Shown here piece after piece: positions 11,918 to 22,726 of a stretch of 64,000 nt of DNA. The notes beneath the pieces are model-generated. The model was not told where the DNA came from, did not search any database, and worked only from the letters and a program-made list of their open reading frames with translations. The DNA is taken from NCBI RefSeq assembly GCF_019654955.1, contig NZ_BPEV01000015.1, positions 1-64,000 of the forward strand, given 5' to 3'. The position numbers and the translations under genes were made by a program. Origin of the DNA: Shewanella sp. KT0246 (GTDB lineage Bacteria > Pseudomonadota > Gammaproteobacteria > Enterobacterales > Shewanellaceae). Every line of letters starts with the position of its first letter. Positions within the stretch are counted from its first letter, which is position 1.

Positions 11918-13128
11918 TTTTTTACTCTCCCTTGCACCGCTTGTGTCAAACTTAACCGCCTTTCATAATCTATGCGTATCAACAGCATCACCGCTGCAGT
12001 CATTACCCACAAGCTACTGCCGCCATAACTAATAAAAGGTAAAGTCAGTCCCTTTGTCGGCAACATGCCAATACTTGCGCCAACGTTTACAACGGTCTGA
12101 AAACAAATCCAAATCCCGATACCGTAAGCTAAATAACTTTCAAATGGACGCTGAATACTCAAACATAAATTGCCCAGTCGAATCGCTCTAAACGACACAA
12201 AAAACAACACAGTTAATACACAAACAATGCCTACAAAACCTAACTCTTCGCCTATCACTGCAAAGATAAAATCAGTGTGAGCCTCAGGCAGGTAAGACAG
12301 CTTTTGAATACTGTTACCCAAACCTTGACCAAATATATCACCGCGTCCATAAGCCATAAGAGACTGTGTTAACTGATAACCACTACCAAATGGATCTTCC
12401 CACGGGTCTAAAAATGACGTGACCCTTCGCATACGGTAAGGCTCAAACACCACTAAGAATATAAAAGAGCCAACACCAAAAATCATCAAGACTAAAAAGT
12501 CTAAAATTCTTGCCCCAGCAAGGAACAACAAGCTGACTGTACACACAAATAATACAACGACTGTTCCCAAGTCTGGCTGTGCCAAAATCAATAAAGCAAA
12601 CAGCGTAAAGACAATAATAGGCTTAATAAAACCCCTGCTATTTTCTCTAAGCTCACCATGTCGGCGAACTAAATAGCCGGACATATAAATAATAAAAACA
12701 AACTTGGCTATTTCAGCTACTTGGATTCTAACGGGTCCAACAGACAACCACCGTGTTGCACCGTTTACCGTTGTGCCGACCACTAACACGGCAACCAACA
12801 TGAGTAATACCAGCAACACTAAATAAGCGCTGTAACGCTCCCAAAACTTCAACTCTATGTTCAGTACTGCGTAAGCAATAATCCCGCATCCCATTAGATA
12901 TGCCACATGGCGATAAATAAAATGAAACGGGTTCTCTGTCAGCTTTTGAGCTTCTGGCATAGAAGCCGACATCACCATCACAAAACCAAAGGCAATAAGT
13001 CCTACAACTGCTACAAACAAGCTGCGGTCATAAAGCTGATCGCCTGGCGACGTTTCAGATAATATATCTGGCCAAGACCTCTTTAGGACTTGTTGGAATA
13101 AGCTCAGTTGCTGCTCACCCCTCGCCAT
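11914..13128 (-). CDS. ftsW: Peptidoglycan glycosyltransferase FtsW
   Basis: FtsW is the SEDS-family polytopic membrane protein that polymerises lipid II at the septum with its partner FtsI. About ten hydrophobic segments are visible over 404 residues. Motifs include QPDLGTVVVLF and the SEDS signature near the C-terminus, GMLPTKGLTLPFISYGGSS. Either TTG at 13134 or ATG at 13128 could be the start. GGAG lies 4 nt before the TTG and 10 nt before the ATG. Both overlap the end of murD. Confidence 0.95.
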   Translation of the reverse strand: MARGEQQLSLFQQVLKRSWPDILSETSPGDQLYDRSLFVAVVGLIAFGFVMVMSASMPEAQKLTENPFHFIYRHVAYLMGCGIIAYAVLNIELKFWERYSAYLVLLVLLMLVAVLVVGTTVNGATRWLSVGPVRIQVAEIAKFVFIIYMSGYLVRRHGELRENSRGFIKPIIVFTLFALLILAQPDLGTVVVLFVCTVSLLFLAGARILDFLVLMIFGVGSFIFLVVFEPYRMRRVTSFLDPWEDPFGSGYQLTQSLMAYGRGDIFGQGLGNSIQKLSYLPEAHTDFIFAVIGEELGFVGIVCVLTVLFFVSFRAIRLGNLCLSIQRPFESYLAYGIGIWICFQTVVNVGASIGMLPTKGLTLPFISYGGSSLWVMTAAVMLLIRIDYERRLSLTQAVQGRVKK

Positions 13129-14440
13129 CTTCAATCTGCTCCACTAATTGTTTAAAGTGATGACCTCTTTCCATGAAGTTCTTGTACATATCTGTACTGG
13201 CACAAGCTGGAGATAATAAAACGATATCGCCTGAAAAGGTGATTTCAACCGCTTTAGCTACTGCCTCTTCAAGACTGTTAACTGAAATACTATCTGCTTT
13301 TAACGCTGCGATTTTAGGGCCGTCTTTACCAAAGGTAATAACTTGCGTGACATTGCTTAATGAAGATTCCAGCTCTTTAAAGTCTGCGCCTTTACCTTCA
13401 CCACCGGCGATTAAAATCAAATCACCTAAGTGATCACTTAGTCCATTCAATGCAGCAACGGTGGCGCCAACATTGGTTGCTTTAGAATCATTAATATAAG
13501 TGACACCTTGCTTAAGGCCTACCATTTCACATCGGTGCTCTAAACCAACAAAGTTTGATGCAATCTCAATCATGAAGCTCTTATCAATGCCACAAGCATC
13601 TGTTAATGCCATAGCTGCTAACAAGTTAGCTTGGTTATGGCTGCCGATTAAGCTGACTTCATGTAAATTCATGATTTCGCTTTCACCATGCAATATCTTG
13701 CCGTCAGCAATGCCCCACTCATCTCCTTCAGGAACACCTAAACCAAAAGTGTTTTGGTTTGTTGGTTCATCAGGAAACGTCAGCTGATCGTCACGGTTGA
13801 ACATGACAAAACGGCTTTGCTGATACAAACGTAATTTTGCAGCGCGATAGGAATGGATGTCGTGGTACCTATCCATATGGTCTTCGCTTATGTTCAAGCA
13901 AGTGGCAGCGATACAGTTCAAGCTATGGGTTGTTTCTAATTGAAAGCTCGATAGTTCCAAGACAAAGTATTCTGCGTCAGTCGTTAATAAATCCAATACT
14001 GGGATACCAATATTGCCGCCGACAGCAACTTTTTTACCTGCTGCTTCCAATATGTCGTAAACAAGCGTAGTCACAGTGGTTTTACCGTTTGAGCCGGTAA
14101 TTGCAACAACACAAGGCGCTCTATCTGCTACTGCTTGCGCAAACAGCTCCACATCCCCAATAACTTCAATACCCATATCAATCGCAGCGCGAATTTCTGG
14201 AGTATCAACTGCGATGCCTGGGCTTACAATAATTTGTTTCGCTTGCACTAAGTAACGACATACAAATCCGCCTGTAAGCAACTCAACATCAGGAAAATCC
14301 TGCGCTAACGTTTCTTGTCCAGGTGGCGCTCGTCTGCTATCCATCACCAATGGTGTAATACCTTGGGACATCAGATAACGCACAACAGATAAACCTGTTG
14401 CACCTAACCCCAAAACAATATGTGAATAGCTTGATTGCAT
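13115..14440 (-). CDS. murD: UDP-N-acetylmuramoylalanine--D-glutamate ligase MurD
   Basis: MurD adds D-glutamate to UDP-MurNAc-L-Ala. The 441-residue protein begins with a Rossmann-like UDP site (VLGLGATGLSVVRYL), then has the P-loop AITGSNGKTTVTTL and the lysine-bearing central region (NISEDHMDRY). The C-terminal Mur domain contains VLLSPACASTDMYKNFMERG, a diagnostic MurD stretch. It starts 6 bp after mraY ends. Confidence 0.98.
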   Translation of the reverse strand: MQSSYSHIVLGLGATGLSVVRYLMSQGITPLVMDSRRAPPGQETLAQDFPDVELLTGGFVCRYLVQAKQIIVSPGIAVDTPEIRAAIDMGIEVIGDVELFAQAVADRAPCVVAITGSNGKTTVTTLVYDILEAAGKKVAVGGNIGIPVLDLLTTDAEYFVLELSSFQLETTHSLNCIAATCLNISEDHMDRYHDIHSYRAAKLRLYQQSRFVMFNRDDQLTFPDEPTNQNTFGLGVPEGDEWGIADGKILHGESEIMNLHEVSLIGSHNQANLLAAMALTDACGIDKSFMIEIASNFVGLEHRCEMVGLKQGVTYINDSKATNVGATVAALNGLSDHLGDLILIAGGEGKGADFKELESSLSNVTQVITFGKDGPKIAALKADSISVNSLEEAVAKAVEITFSGDIVLLSPACASTDMYKNFMERGHHFKQLVEQIEDGEG

Positions 14441-14446
14441 TGCTTA

Positions 14447-15529
14447 CTACCTTAACTTAAGGGTTGCCAGTCCTAGCATTACTAGGAATAACGAAATAAT
14501 CCAAAAGCGAACAATCACTCTTGGCTCTGGCCAACCTTTCAATTCGTAATGGTGGTGAATCGGTGCCATTCTAAAAATACGTTGTCCACGTAATTTATAA
14601 GAACCCACTTGTAGAATCACCGACACCGTTTCCATAACGAAAACACCGCCCATAATCACTAATAACACTTCTTGGCGAACTAATACGGCAATAGCACCCA
14701 GGCCAGCGCCAAGCGCTAACGATCCAACATCACCCATAAACACTTGTGCTGGGTAGGTGTTAAACCATAAAAATCCTAAGCCAGCACCAACAATCGCGGT
14801 ACACACAATCACTAACTCACCTGCATCTGGCAGGTGCGGAATATGCAAATAACTAGCAAACTGAGCATGACCTGATAAATAGGCAATCAGTGCAAATGCT
14901 GCTGCAACCATGACTGTAGGCATGATTGCTAAACCATCTAGGCCATCGGTTAAGTTCACAGCGTTACTGGCACCCACAATAGTGAAGTAGGCCAACACGA
15001 TATAAAGCAAACCTAGTTGTGGCATCACATCTTTAAAGAATGGTACGACTAACTGAGTCTCACCCGGAATTGTCGCTGAGCTATATAAGTAAAAAGCAAC
15101 GGCTAAAGCGGCAATTGATTGCGAAGCATACTTCCAACGGGCAATCAGACCTTTAGAGTCTTTCTTGACTACCTTTAGGTAATCATCGAGGAAACCAATA
15201 CCACCAAATGTACCCAGTACAAATAGCATCACGAGGACATATCTATTTGATAAATCGCCCCATAATAAAACGCTGACAAAAATCCCTGCGAGGATCAGCA
15301 AACCGCCCATTGTCGGTGTGCCACGCTTACTGAAATGTGATTCTGGACCGTCATTACGAACGACTTGTCCAATTTGAAGTAACTGCAAACGTTCAATTAA
15401 CTTAGGGCCAAACCATAAGCTAAAAATCAGACCTGTCATAAGCCCTAAAATGGCTCTTAAGGTCAGATATGAAAATACATTAAACCCACTATAAAACTGG
15501 GTTAAATACTCAGCTAAATAAGCCAGCAT
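14447..15529 (-). CDS. mraY: Phospho-MurNAc-pentapeptide translocase MraY
   Basis: MraY is the inner-membrane enzyme that transfers phospho-MurNAc-pentapeptide to undecaprenyl phosphate, making lipid I. The 360-residue length is exactly typical. About ten membrane segments are visible, with the aspartate-rich [10 protein letters not shown] loop, [27 protein letters not shown] and [12 protein letters not shown], all family-defining cytoplasmic loops. Its ATG immediately follows the murF stop. Confidence 0.98.
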   Translation of the reverse strand: MLAYLAEYLTQFYSGFNVFSYLTLRAILGLMTGLIFSLWFGPKLIERLQLLQIGQVVRNDGPESHFSKRGTPTMGGLLILAGIFVSVLLWGDLSNRYVLVMLFVLGTFGGIGFLDDYLKVVKKDSKGLIARWKYASQSIAALAVAFYLYSSATIPGETQLVVPFFKDVMPQLGLLYIVLAYFTIVGASNAVNLTDGLDGLAIMPTVMVAAAFALIAYLSGHAQFASYLHIPHLPDAGELVIVCTAIVGAGLGFLWFNTYPAQVFMGDVGSLALGAGLGAIAVLVRQEVLLVIMGGVFVMETVSVILQVGSYKLRGQRIFRMAPIHHHYELKGWPEPRVIVRFWIISLFLVMLGLATLKLR

Positions 15530-16903
15530 CTAAACAAACTCCCCACGCCTATTGGCACTTAATAACTCTTCGACCACAGTTTCCATCGCTGCGCTTCGAG
15601 AGCCTTTCACTAAAATAGTTACATCATCCGGTAACAGATTTATCTTTTTCATTAATGCTTGAGCAAGTGAGCCTGAGTCACTAAAGTGCTCAGAACCAAA
15701 CGCTTTACTAGTCGATTCAGTGAGTTGTCCGCAACAAAACAGGTCATCGATTCCAGCGAGTTTGGCTTGTTGACCAACCTCAAAATGCAAAAGGGCGCTA
15801 TTGTCACCTAATTCGCCTAAATCTCCCAGCACTAAACATCGAAAACCACGAGTTTGTTTTAACCAACTGATCGCGGCATCAACAGAAGTCGGATTGGCGT
15901 TATAGCTGTCATCAACCAATAAAATTCGTCCTAACTTGTGCGGCACCATTCGCCCCTTAACAGGCGTTAACGTACTTAGCCCCGTTACAATATCTGTAAC
16001 AGGGATATTCAGAGCGATACAAATGGCGCTAGCAGCTAATGCATTACTCACTTGATGCAAGCCCGCTAATGGAAGTTTTACAGGGTAAGACTGACCTAAA
16101 ATGACTAAATTAAATTGATAGCAACCGCTATCGTTAGCAACAATATCAACTGCTTTAATATCAGCGTCGATAGTTTCAGAAATTGAAAATGTCAGTTGCT
16201 TAAAGGCCGATGCTTTTTTTACCATGAAATCAGCAAAATCATCATCAGCATTAATAATGGCAGTACCGTCTTTACTTAGATGATTAAAGATTTCAGACTT
16301 TGCCTCAGCAACGCCTTCAATTGAACCAAAACCTTCAAGATGAGCACGGCCGACATTATTCACTAATGCCACCTGAGGCGTCACTAAAGATGAAGTATAA
16401 TTAATTTCACCCTGATGATTTGCGCCTAACTCAAACACACCATACTCATGGCCTTGCTCAAGTCTTAATAGTGTTAATGGCACACCGATTTCATTATTAA
16501 AGTTGCCAGCAGTAAACAACACTTTATGGTGCTGAGATAAAATTGTCGCAACGATTTCTTTAACCGTCGTTTTACCATTAGAGCCAGTCAGAGCTATTGA
16601 AAGTGGGTTAACTTGCTGGCGAATATAAGCACCAATAGCGCCCATGGCTTTTTGCGTGTTCTCGACAACAAGCTGTGGAATATTGACATCAAGTTGTCGC
16701 TCTACCAGTAAGGCTTTTGCACCATTTTCAATTGCTGTTTCAGCAAAGCTATGGCCATCAAAACGTAAACCTTTTAAGGCAACAAACAAACTGCTATCCA
16801 GCATTTTCCGGCTGTCACTGGTTACATCATTAATGGTGATGTCAGCGCCGATGAGTTGAGCGTTAAGCTCAGCAGCTAAAGTTGATAATTTAATCTCTAT
16901 CAT
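15530..16903 (-). CDS. murF: UDP-MurNAc-tripeptide--D-Ala-D-Ala ligase MurF
   Basis: MurF adds the D-Ala-D-Ala dipeptide, the last cytoplasmic step of the stem peptide. The 457-residue protein has the ATP site ALTGSNGKTTVKEIVATIL, the FELGANHQGEI motif and the MurF-typical LVDDSYNANPTSVDAAI. The start overlaps the murE stop by one base. Confidence 0.98.
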   Translation of the reverse strand: MIEIKLSTLAAELNAQLIGADITINDVTSDSRKMLDSSLFVALKGLRFDGHSFAETAIENGAKALLVERQLDVNIPQLVVENTQKAMGAIGAYIRQQVNPLSIALTGSNGKTTVKEIVATILSQHHKVLFTAGNFNNEIGVPLTLLRLEQGHEYGVFELGANHQGEINYTSSLVTPQVALVNNVGRAHLEGFGSIEGVAEAKSEIFNHLSKDGTAIINADDDFADFMVKKASAFKQLTFSISETIDADIKAVDIVANDSGCYQFNLVILGQSYPVKLPLAGLHQVSNALAASAICIALNIPVTDIVTGLSTLTPVKGRMVPHKLGRILLVDDSYNANPTSVDAAISWLKQTRGFRCLVLGDLGELGDNSALLHFEVGQQAKLAGIDDLFCCGQLTESTSKAFGSEHFSDSGSLAQALMKKINLLPDDVTILVKGSRSAAMETVVEELLSANRRGEFV

Positions 16904-18459
16904 CAGATGCCTCCTGTTTTGACAAGAGATTGTTCTGCATCTGGACTGGTTAACATCATGGCTAATGCACGTTCATCGTAATCAATTTTGCTACCTGCGA
17001 CTTCTTGGTAGGTTTCATGTCCCTTACCCGCGAGTAAGACAATATCACCCGCTTTGGCGAGTTTAGTCACGGCTTTAATCGCTTCAACCCTGTCAATTTG
17101 AGTCAATGCCAACTCAGGGTGAGTTAATCCAGCAACCACATCATTGATAATACTCATCGGCTTTTCACTGCGAGCATTATCACTGGTCACCATGACTTTA
17201 TCAGCAAATTGCTCAGCAGCTTGCGCCATTAAAGGTCGCTTACCTGTATCACGGTCACCACCACAACCAAACACACACCACAAGGTGCCTTGGCAGTGAA
17301 TTCGCAGCGCTTTTAAAGCATGTTCGATGGCATCAGGCGTATGGGCATAATCAACCACTAAGGTCGGGCCATTAGCTTGATTAAATCGCTCCATACGACC
17401 GGCAACAGGGGTCAAATGAGGTACTAACGTAAGCAACTCATCCATTAGGTTTACGCTGCTATCCTGTGCCGTTAACGTACCTTGCAAATACAGTGCACCT
17501 AGCGCAGCAACAAGATTTGATAGATTAAAATCACCTAAAAGCGGTGATGACAACTGACCTTTCAATAATGGTGAATCTTGATGATGAATATCAGCAGGGT
17601 AATAGAAATCACACGTCACCCCTGCATCATTGAAATGCATGTTATCAGTGTAAAAGCGCGCTAAAGGATGCTTGTTAAGGCTAAACCCAAACATACTTGC
17701 CGATTTCAGCTCATCAAACCATCTTTCACCTACGGCATCATCAAGATTTAATAAGCCATTTTTGATGCAAGAAAAAGTAAATAAACGCTTCTTTGCCGCG
17801 CCATAAGCATCCATGTCACCATGATAATCAAGGTGATCACGACTTAAATTGGTAAACACTGCCGTACTAAAAGGCACAGCTTCTACTCGGCCTTGCACTA
17901 AACCATGGCTTGAGACTTCGATCGCGCAAGTATTAACATTTTGCTGCTGAAACTCATGTAATTGACGGACAAGCGTAATGGCATCAGCGGTTGTATTGCC
18001 GCTATCGATTAAACTGCCCCAAACACCATTACCTAACGTGCCCATAACAGCGGCTTTTTGCTGTTTAAGGGTCACCAACTGTGCAATCAACTGACTGACC
18101 GAAGTTTTACCGTTAGTCCCTGTTACCCCAATAATCGCCATATCGGCGTTGAATAAAGGATATAGCTGCGCAGCAACGGCCGATAACTGGCGGCTTAATT
18201 GAAAAAAAGACACCAACACGGCACCAGAATCATGATAATTAACTTGGCCATGTTCCTCAGGGTTATCAGTATGAATTAATGCACCTAAGGCGCCCGCTTC
18301 AACGGCTTTATTAATAAATTTTCGACCATCAACTTGATGGCCAGGTAAAGCAACGAACAAACATCCTTGGCTGACTTCACGGCTATCTAACGTCATTGAA
18401 GAGACTGACTCACGGCCAGCATAATGAAACCAAGGTGCTAATAAATCACTAAGAAGCAT
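16903..18459 (-). CDS. murE: UDP-MurNAc-dipeptide--2,6-diaminopimelate ligase MurE
   Basis: MurE adds the third residue of the stem peptide, meso-diaminopimelate in gram-negative bacteria. The 518-residue product shows [17 protein letters not shown] (ATP), [12 protein letters not shown], and the dibasic-amino-acid motif near [11 protein letters not shown], where most DAP-type enzymes read DNPR. The Pro-to-Ala change is unusual, but context and the [10 protein letters not shown]-terminal motif leave the identity firm. It overlaps ftsI by one base. Confidence 0.97.
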   Translation of the reverse strand: MLLSDLLAPWFHYAGRESVSSMTLDSREVSQGCLFVALPGHQVDGRKFINKAVEAGALGALIHTDNPEEHGQVNYHDSGAVLVSFFQLSRQLSAVAAQLYPLFNADMAIIGVTGTNGKTSVSQLIAQLVTLKQQKAAVMGTLGNGVWGSLIDSGNTTADAITLVRQLHEFQQQNVNTCAIEVSSHGLVQGRVEAVPFSTAVFTNLSRDHLDYHGDMDAYGAAKKRLFTFSCIKNGLLNLDDAVGERWFDELKSASMFGFSLNKHPLARFYTDNMHFNDAGVTCDFYYPADIHHQDSPLLKGQLSSPLLGDFNLSNLVAALGALYLQGTLTAQDSSVNLMDELLTLVPHLTPVAGRMERFNQANGPTLVVDYAHTPDAIEHALKALRIHCQGTLWCVFGCGGDRDTGKRPLMAQAAEQFADKVMVTSDNARSEKPMSIINDVVAGLTHPELALTQIDRVEAIKAVTKLAKAGDIVLLAGKGHETYQEVAGSKIDYDERALAMMLTSPDAEQSLVKTGGI

Positions 18460-20195
18460 TATTCTGCCCTCCTAGCGATTGCTGCCAATTCAACTTTCTC
18501 TTTCTCATTTAATGGTTCTACATTGAGCATCTGTAATGCTCCAGACATAATTTTTGCAAAAGCAGGGCCAGCCACATCGCCGCCATGATATCTATCGCCT
18601 TTTGGCTCATTAACCACAATTGAAATCGCTAAACGTGGATTATGTACTGGCGCAACGCCCGCAAACAATGAAACATAATCATCTCCGTAACCTCCTGCAA
18701 TGGACTTACGGCTAGTACCAGTTTTGCCTGCAATAGGGTAGCCATCGATATGTGCTTTAGTTGCTGTGCCACCCCTTTCGGTTACACCTAACATCATTTC
18801 CATCACGTCTTTGGCAGTTTGTTCAGAGATAACTTGCTCACCGCGAGGGGCTTGCTTTAACTTAAGAATCGAAACAGGGTATAGAATTCCGCCACTGCCC
18901 AATGTTGCGTACATTCTCGCTAATTGAAGCGGCGTGGCAGTAAGGCCGTAACCATAAGACAATGTTGCACGTTCAAAGTCAGACCAACGGCGACGGTCGT
19001 GAATAAGACCTGCACTTTCACCCGCTAAATTAATACCTGAGTAATTACCTAAACCCATCGATTGATAAGTCCCCAATAACTCTTGCACTGGCATCGATAA
19101 AGACACTTTGCTGATCCCAACGTTACTGGATTTCACCAAAATCTTATCCAAGGTCATATTGCCGTAGTTGATAGTGTCACGCACTTGGCGTCCACCCACT
19201 CGCATCCAGCCTGGGGAAGTATTAATTAAGTCATCTCGCTCAACCGTGCCAGCCTCTAAAGCCGCAGCAACCACAAACGGCTTAACTGTAGAACCCGGCT
19301 CAAAGGTATCGGTTAATGCGCGATTTCGCATACGATAGGATTGCAAGTTTTCACGAGAATTGGGGTTATAAGATGGCGTATTGACCATCGCCAGTACTTC
19401 ACCGGTTTTCACGTCTAGCACAACAACAGAGCCTGACGTCGCTTGGTTGATTTCAGTCGTACGTTTTAACTCACGATACGCTAATTGCTGGATACGTTGA
19501 TCAATGCTGAGCACCAAGTCATTTGAACTTTCGCCTTCTTCAACAATATCTAAACGCTGCACCACTTTACCATCGCGAGATTTTCGCACTTTTTGCTTTG
19601 AAGGTGTTCCAGTTAGCCAGCTGTCGTAAGCATTTTCGATACCTTCAATACCAACATCATCAATGTTAGTTAATCCAACTAGCTGCGCTGCAGTTTCACC
19701 TGCAGGATAATATCGACGAGATTCAGACTTTAAATAAATACCCGAAATCTTTAATTGCTTAATGTATTCAGCAACAGCAGGAGTAACTTGGCGTTTTAAA
19801 TAGATAAAGCGACGTTTAGGATCGCGCTGTACTTTGTTTACTATCTCATCAACAGGCTCATGCAATACATCCGCAAGCGCTTTCCAGCGGCGCATGTCTT
19901 TAAAGGCATCTTTATCATGGGAAATTTTAGGGTCTGCCCAAACGGCACGAACAGGGACACTGACAGCGAGCATTTCGCCATTACGGTCGGTGATCAAGCC
20001 ACGTTGCACCTGATTACTGCTGGTACGTAAAGTACGCATATCACTTTCGTGACGTAATTTGTCGGGTTCTATAATTTGAATATAGGCGGCACGTGCAATC
20101 AAAGCCGTAAATAAAAGCAACACAAAACCAACCACAACGAATAATCGCCATGGGATCAGCTCTGGGTTTAACTTACGTTTGGCTTGTCTGCTCAT
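18459..20195 (-). CDS. ftsI: Septal peptidoglycan transpeptidase FtsI (PBP3)
   Basis: FtsI is the class B penicillin-binding protein that crosslinks septal peptidoglycan with FtsW. In 578 residues it has a short cytoplasmic tail, one membrane anchor (about 17-38), a pedestal domain and the transpeptidase. All three active-site motifs are intact: STVK (in [11 protein letters not shown]), SSN (in LVKSSNVGI) and KTG (in [11 protein letters not shown]). It is followed by murE with a 1-nt overlap. Confidence 0.98.
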   Translation of the reverse strand: MSRQAKRKLNPELIPWRLFVVVGFVLLLFTALIARAAYIQIIEPDKLRHESDMRTLRTSSNQVQRGLITDRNGEMLAVSVPVRAVWADPKISHDKDAFKDMRRWKALADVLHEPVDEIVNKVQRDPKRRFIYLKRQVTPAVAEYIKQLKISGIYLKSESRRYYPAGETAAQLVGLTNIDDVGIEGIENAYDSWLTGTPSKQKVRKSRDGKVVQRLDIVEEGESSNDLVLSIDQRIQQLAYRELKRTTEINQATSGSVVVLDVKTGEVLAMVNTPSYNPNSRENLQSYRMRNRALTDTFEPGSTVKPFVVAAALEAGTVERDDLINTSPGWMRVGGRQVRDTINYGNMTLDKILVKSSNVGISKVSLSMPVQELLGTYQSMGLGNYSGINLAGESAGLIHDRRRWSDFERATLSYGYGLTATPLQLARMYATLGSGGILYPVSILKLKQAPRGEQVISEQTAKDVMEMMLGVTERGGTATKAHIDGYPIAGKTGTSRKSIAGGYGDDYVSLFAGVAPVHNPRLAISIVVNEPKGDRYHGGDVAGPAFAKIMSGALQMLNVEPLNEKEKVELAAIARRAE

Positions 20196-20253
20196 CGTTT
20201 AAACTTGAGTTAGTGACTCAACAATCCTTATTAATTTAACCGCTTATATAATT

Positions 20254-20568
20254 TCACTGTAACCGAATGACCACTTCTTCTTTCGGTAATGGACGCATCA
20301 TTTTTAAATCTTTAGTCGCAATCCGTGTCACCCGACTATGTTCTGACTTAGATTGCTCTTCTAACAACAAATTGCGCCATTCAATGTCCAATCGATCGCG
20401 CTCTTGTAATAAATGATCCATTTGCGAGGTTAACTTTCGCGTCGCATGACTGGTATAAACCACGCCTACTGCATTGACGAGTACAACCACCGACATTAAT
20501 AAAATCCACTTATGTCGCCAGATATCGGCAAGCACAATACGTGATAATTTTATCGATGATTGCCCCAA
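20254..20568 (-). CDS. ftsL: Cell division protein FtsL
   Basis: FtsL is a small bitopic division protein that forms the FtsQLB complex and stabilises FtsWI. The 104-residue product has one membrane helix (about 22-40, WILLMSVVVLVNAVGVVYTS) followed by a leucine-zipper-like coiled coil (HLLQERDRLDIEWRNLLLEE). Translation starts at a TTG, with GAGG placed 5 nt upstream. It lies between rsmH and ftsI, as in other gammaproteobacteria. Confidence 0.93.
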   Translation of the reverse strand: MGQSSIKLSRIVLADIWRHKWILLMSVVVLVNAVGVVYTSHATRKLTSQMDHLLQERDRLDIEWRNLLLEEQSKSEHSRVTRIATKDLKMMRPLPKEEVVIRLQ

Positions 20569-20625
20569 GTTAACCTCATCTATTGTTCTTTTAAGGTCTT
20601 TAAATAAGACCGTTAATTTCGTTCT

Positions 20626-21567
20626 TTAATAATCAAGACGCTGCGCAACACGAAGTACTGAACTGCGTGCACGAGGGTTTTGCTCAATTTCAATATCAGA
20701 AGGCTTCATTGCCTTGCCCATTGCTTTTAATTTTTTTGACTTATTGATTTCAGCTTCCGTAATAGGCAAACCATGCGGCACGCTCGCACCTTGGCTGTAT
20801 TTACGAATAAAACGTTTCACCATTCGGTCTTCTAAAGAATGGAAACTGATCACCGATAAACGCCCTTCTGGCGCAAGTACAGCAACAGCACCTTCTAATG
20901 CTTGCTCTATTTGTTCTAATTCACTATTGATATAAATACGAATAGCTTGGAACACACGCGTAGCAGGATGTTTATTACGTTCTTTATTTTTAGTAATACG
21001 TGCAATTAACTCAGCTAAATCTTTGGTTCTTAAAAATGGCTTTTCATCGCGGTCTGCGGCAATACAACGGGCAATATGCCGAGAATTTTTCTCTTCACCA
21101 TAGGTTTTAAATACCCATGCCATATCTTCAATTTCAGCTTTAGCAATCCACTGCGCAGCTGTTTGACCTTGGCTATTATCCATCCGCATGTCCAAAGGGC
21201 CATCACGCAGGAAACTAAATCCGCGTTCAGCATCATCTAACTGAGGTGAAGACACACCTAAATCCAATAACACCCCATCGATCTTGCCTTTAAGGCCGAG
21301 CTCTGTAACGTATTGTTCTATCTGACCGAAACCACCGTGAACAATCTGAAAGCGCGGATCGTCGGCAAACTGTTTTGCCGCTTCAATAGCTTGAGGGTCG
21401 CGATCGATAGCAATCAAGCGGCCATTTTCACCAAGTTGACTCAGCACATGCCTAGAATGACCACCACGTCCAAAAGTGCCATCGATATAGATGCCATCTT
21501 CATGGATGTTCAAACCGTCAACGGTTTCTTTTAGTAGTACAGATAAATGGGCAAATTCTTGGCTCAT
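20626..21567 (-). CDS. rsmH: 16S rRNA (cytosine-1402 N4)-methyltransferase RsmH
   Basis: RsmH (MraW) methylates N4 of C1402 in 16S rRNA at the ribosomal P site. The 313-residue protein opens with [13 protein letters not shown], then the SAM-binding [34 protein letters not shown], and the C-terminal [17 protein letters not shown]. These are all RsmH signatures. It lies 22 bp downstream of mraZ. Confidence 0.98.
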   Translation of the reverse strand: MSQEFAHLSVLLKETVDGLNIHEDGIYIDGTFGRGGHSRHVLSQLGENGRLIAIDRDPQAIEAAKQFADDPRFQIVHGGFGQIEQYVTELGLKGKIDGVLLDLGVSSPQLDDAERGFSFLRDGPLDMRMDNSQGQTAAQWIAKAEIEDMAWVFKTYGEEKNSRHIARCIAADRDEKPFLRTKDLAELIARITKNKERNKHPATRVFQAIRIYINSELEQIEQALEGAVAVLAPEGRLSVISFHSLEDRMVKRFIRKYSQGASVPHGLPITEAEINKSKKLKAMGKAMKPSDIEIEQNPRARSSVLRVAQRLDY

Positions 21568-21589
21568 CAGACTCTTCTTAATTGGTTAT

Positions 21590-22054
21590 TTATAATGAAA
21601 AATTAGCTAATCTTTCATGGCTAGCGAGATCTTCAGCTTGGATCAGCTCATGGCTTTCATCCATTTGCGTCTGCCAAGCGGCTTCATCCCACAATTCAAA
21701 CTTGTTTAATAAGCCCACCAGCATGGTTTTCTTTTGTAACCCTGCATACTGTCTTAATGCTGGAGGAACTAGCGCACGCCCATTACCATCTAACTCACAT
21801 TCATGAGCGTGGCCTAATAATCTTCGTTTCATGGAACGTTCAACTTTGTCGGTGTCTGATAATTGCAACAATTTAGCTTCTATCAATTCCCACTCGTGGA
21901 TCGGATAGATCAATAAACAATGTGATTGGATGTCCACAGTAATAACGACAATGCCATCGTGCTCGGTGCGTAAGGATTCGCGGTATCGCATTGGAATAGC
22001 GATCCGTCCTTTTGCATCCATATTTATCGCACTAGCACCCCGAAACACAGCCAT
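21590..22054 (-). CDS. mraZ: Transcriptional regulator MraZ
   Basis: MraZ is an AbrB-fold DNA-binding protein that represses the division and cell-wall operon from its own promoter and binds the nucleoid. The 154-residue protein contains two tandem repeats of the fold: the first around FRGASAINMDAKGRIAIPMR, the second around HECELDGNGRALVPPALR. The conserved DxxGR and PxxxR surfaces are present in both. It is the first gene of the dcw cluster, with its probable operator 24 bp upstream of the ATG. Confidence 0.96.
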   Translation of the reverse strand: MAVFRGASAINMDAKGRIAIPMRYRESLRTEHDGIVVITVDIQSHCLLIYPIHEWELIEAKLLQLSDTDKVERSMKRRLLGHAHECELDGNGRALVPPALRQYAGLQKKTMLVGLLNKFELWDEAAWQTQMDESHELIQAEDLASHERLANFSL

Positions 22055-22077
22055 CGATCCCTATTAATTGTTATTAA

Positions 22078-22107
22078 AATTCCCACAAATATCCACAATT
22101 CCCCACA
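22078..22107 (-). promoter_or_regulatory. Probable MraZ operator, three 10-bp repeats
   Basis: On the minus strand three consecutive 10-mers occur just before mraZ: TGTGGGGAAT, TGTGGATATT and TGTGGGAATT. MraZ is known to bind direct TGGG-type repeats at 10-bp spacing in its own promoter region. Two copies keep TGGG and the middle one reads TGGA. The position fits autorepression of the whole cluster. Confidence 0.75.
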
Positions 22108-22114
22108 ACCCTTA

Positions 22115-22144
22115 AGTTTAGGGATACAACACAAGTATTGTCAA
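22115..22144 (-). promoter_or_regulatory. Probable mraZ/dcw promoter
   Basis: The minus strand has a perfect TTGACA and, 18 bp on, TAAACT. The latter lies 61 bp upstream of the mraZ start and immediately before the MraZ repeats. The -10 is a 4/6 match, so the exact placement is tentative. Confidence 0.5.
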
Positions 22145-22604
22145 GCGATGAGAACATTAATTAAATCCAGTTCTGAAGCGGGTTAGCAGCAAATTATAAT
22201 TACGCTCTTCGAGGTGGAGAAAAGTGGTTTATAGACGGGTAAATGAACGAAACCATAGACATAACAGCACTAATAACAGTAATAAATGTGGGGAATTTGA
22301 TCCAAGTTGTGACTATTTTCATATAAAAATAACAATAAGGATCGATTTCAGCTTGTATTTTTATTCAGAAATATCCACCCAATGTGTGATGGGTCTCTTT
22401 ATAGAAATAATGTGTACCGTGAATTTCAGAAATCGAATTCAAAGTGAAACAAGCAAACGAGACTAGATAATTGTGATTAAAGGCTGAACTACATACAATG
22501 AAATAGATTAAATATTAATCAGCCATTGCCGATATAGTAATAACTTAGGTTATTAACGCTAAATCTACGGATGAGATTCGATAAGATGATTATTGCCGAG
22601 AGTA

Positions 22605-22619
22605 AGTTAATAATTAACT
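22605..22619. repeat. 15-bp perfect palindrome
   Basis: AGTTAATAATTAACT reads the same on both strands about a central A. It lies 16 bp before the 7-bp tandem repeat and about 108 bp upstream of the small gene at 22727, so it could be an operator. The rest of the 22145-22726 gap holds no convincing gene. Confidence 0.4.
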
Positions 22620-22634
22620 GCTAACAGTTCAAAG

Positions 22635-22693
22635 CTAGAAACTAGAAACTAGAAACTAGAAACTAGAAACTAGAAACTAGAAACTAGAAACTA
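22635..22693. repeat. 7-bp tandem repeat, 8.4 copies
   Basis: The unit CTAGAAA is repeated eight times without a mismatch, followed by a partial CTA. The array ends 21 bp before the ribosome site of the small gene at 22727. Perfect short arrays like this change copy number by slipped-strand pairing. Confidence 0.95.
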
Positions 22694-22726
22694 ACAGTAT
22701 CGTTCAATGTGATTAAGGAGGTCAAA

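Noticed and set aside
22224-22466. Plus-strand open frame of 80 codons starting at a GTG with GGAG upstream
   Set aside because: The composition (many Asn, Arg, Ile and Cys with no domain pattern) does not look like a real protein, and it lies in the mraZ upstream region. Kept out despite the plausible ribosome site.
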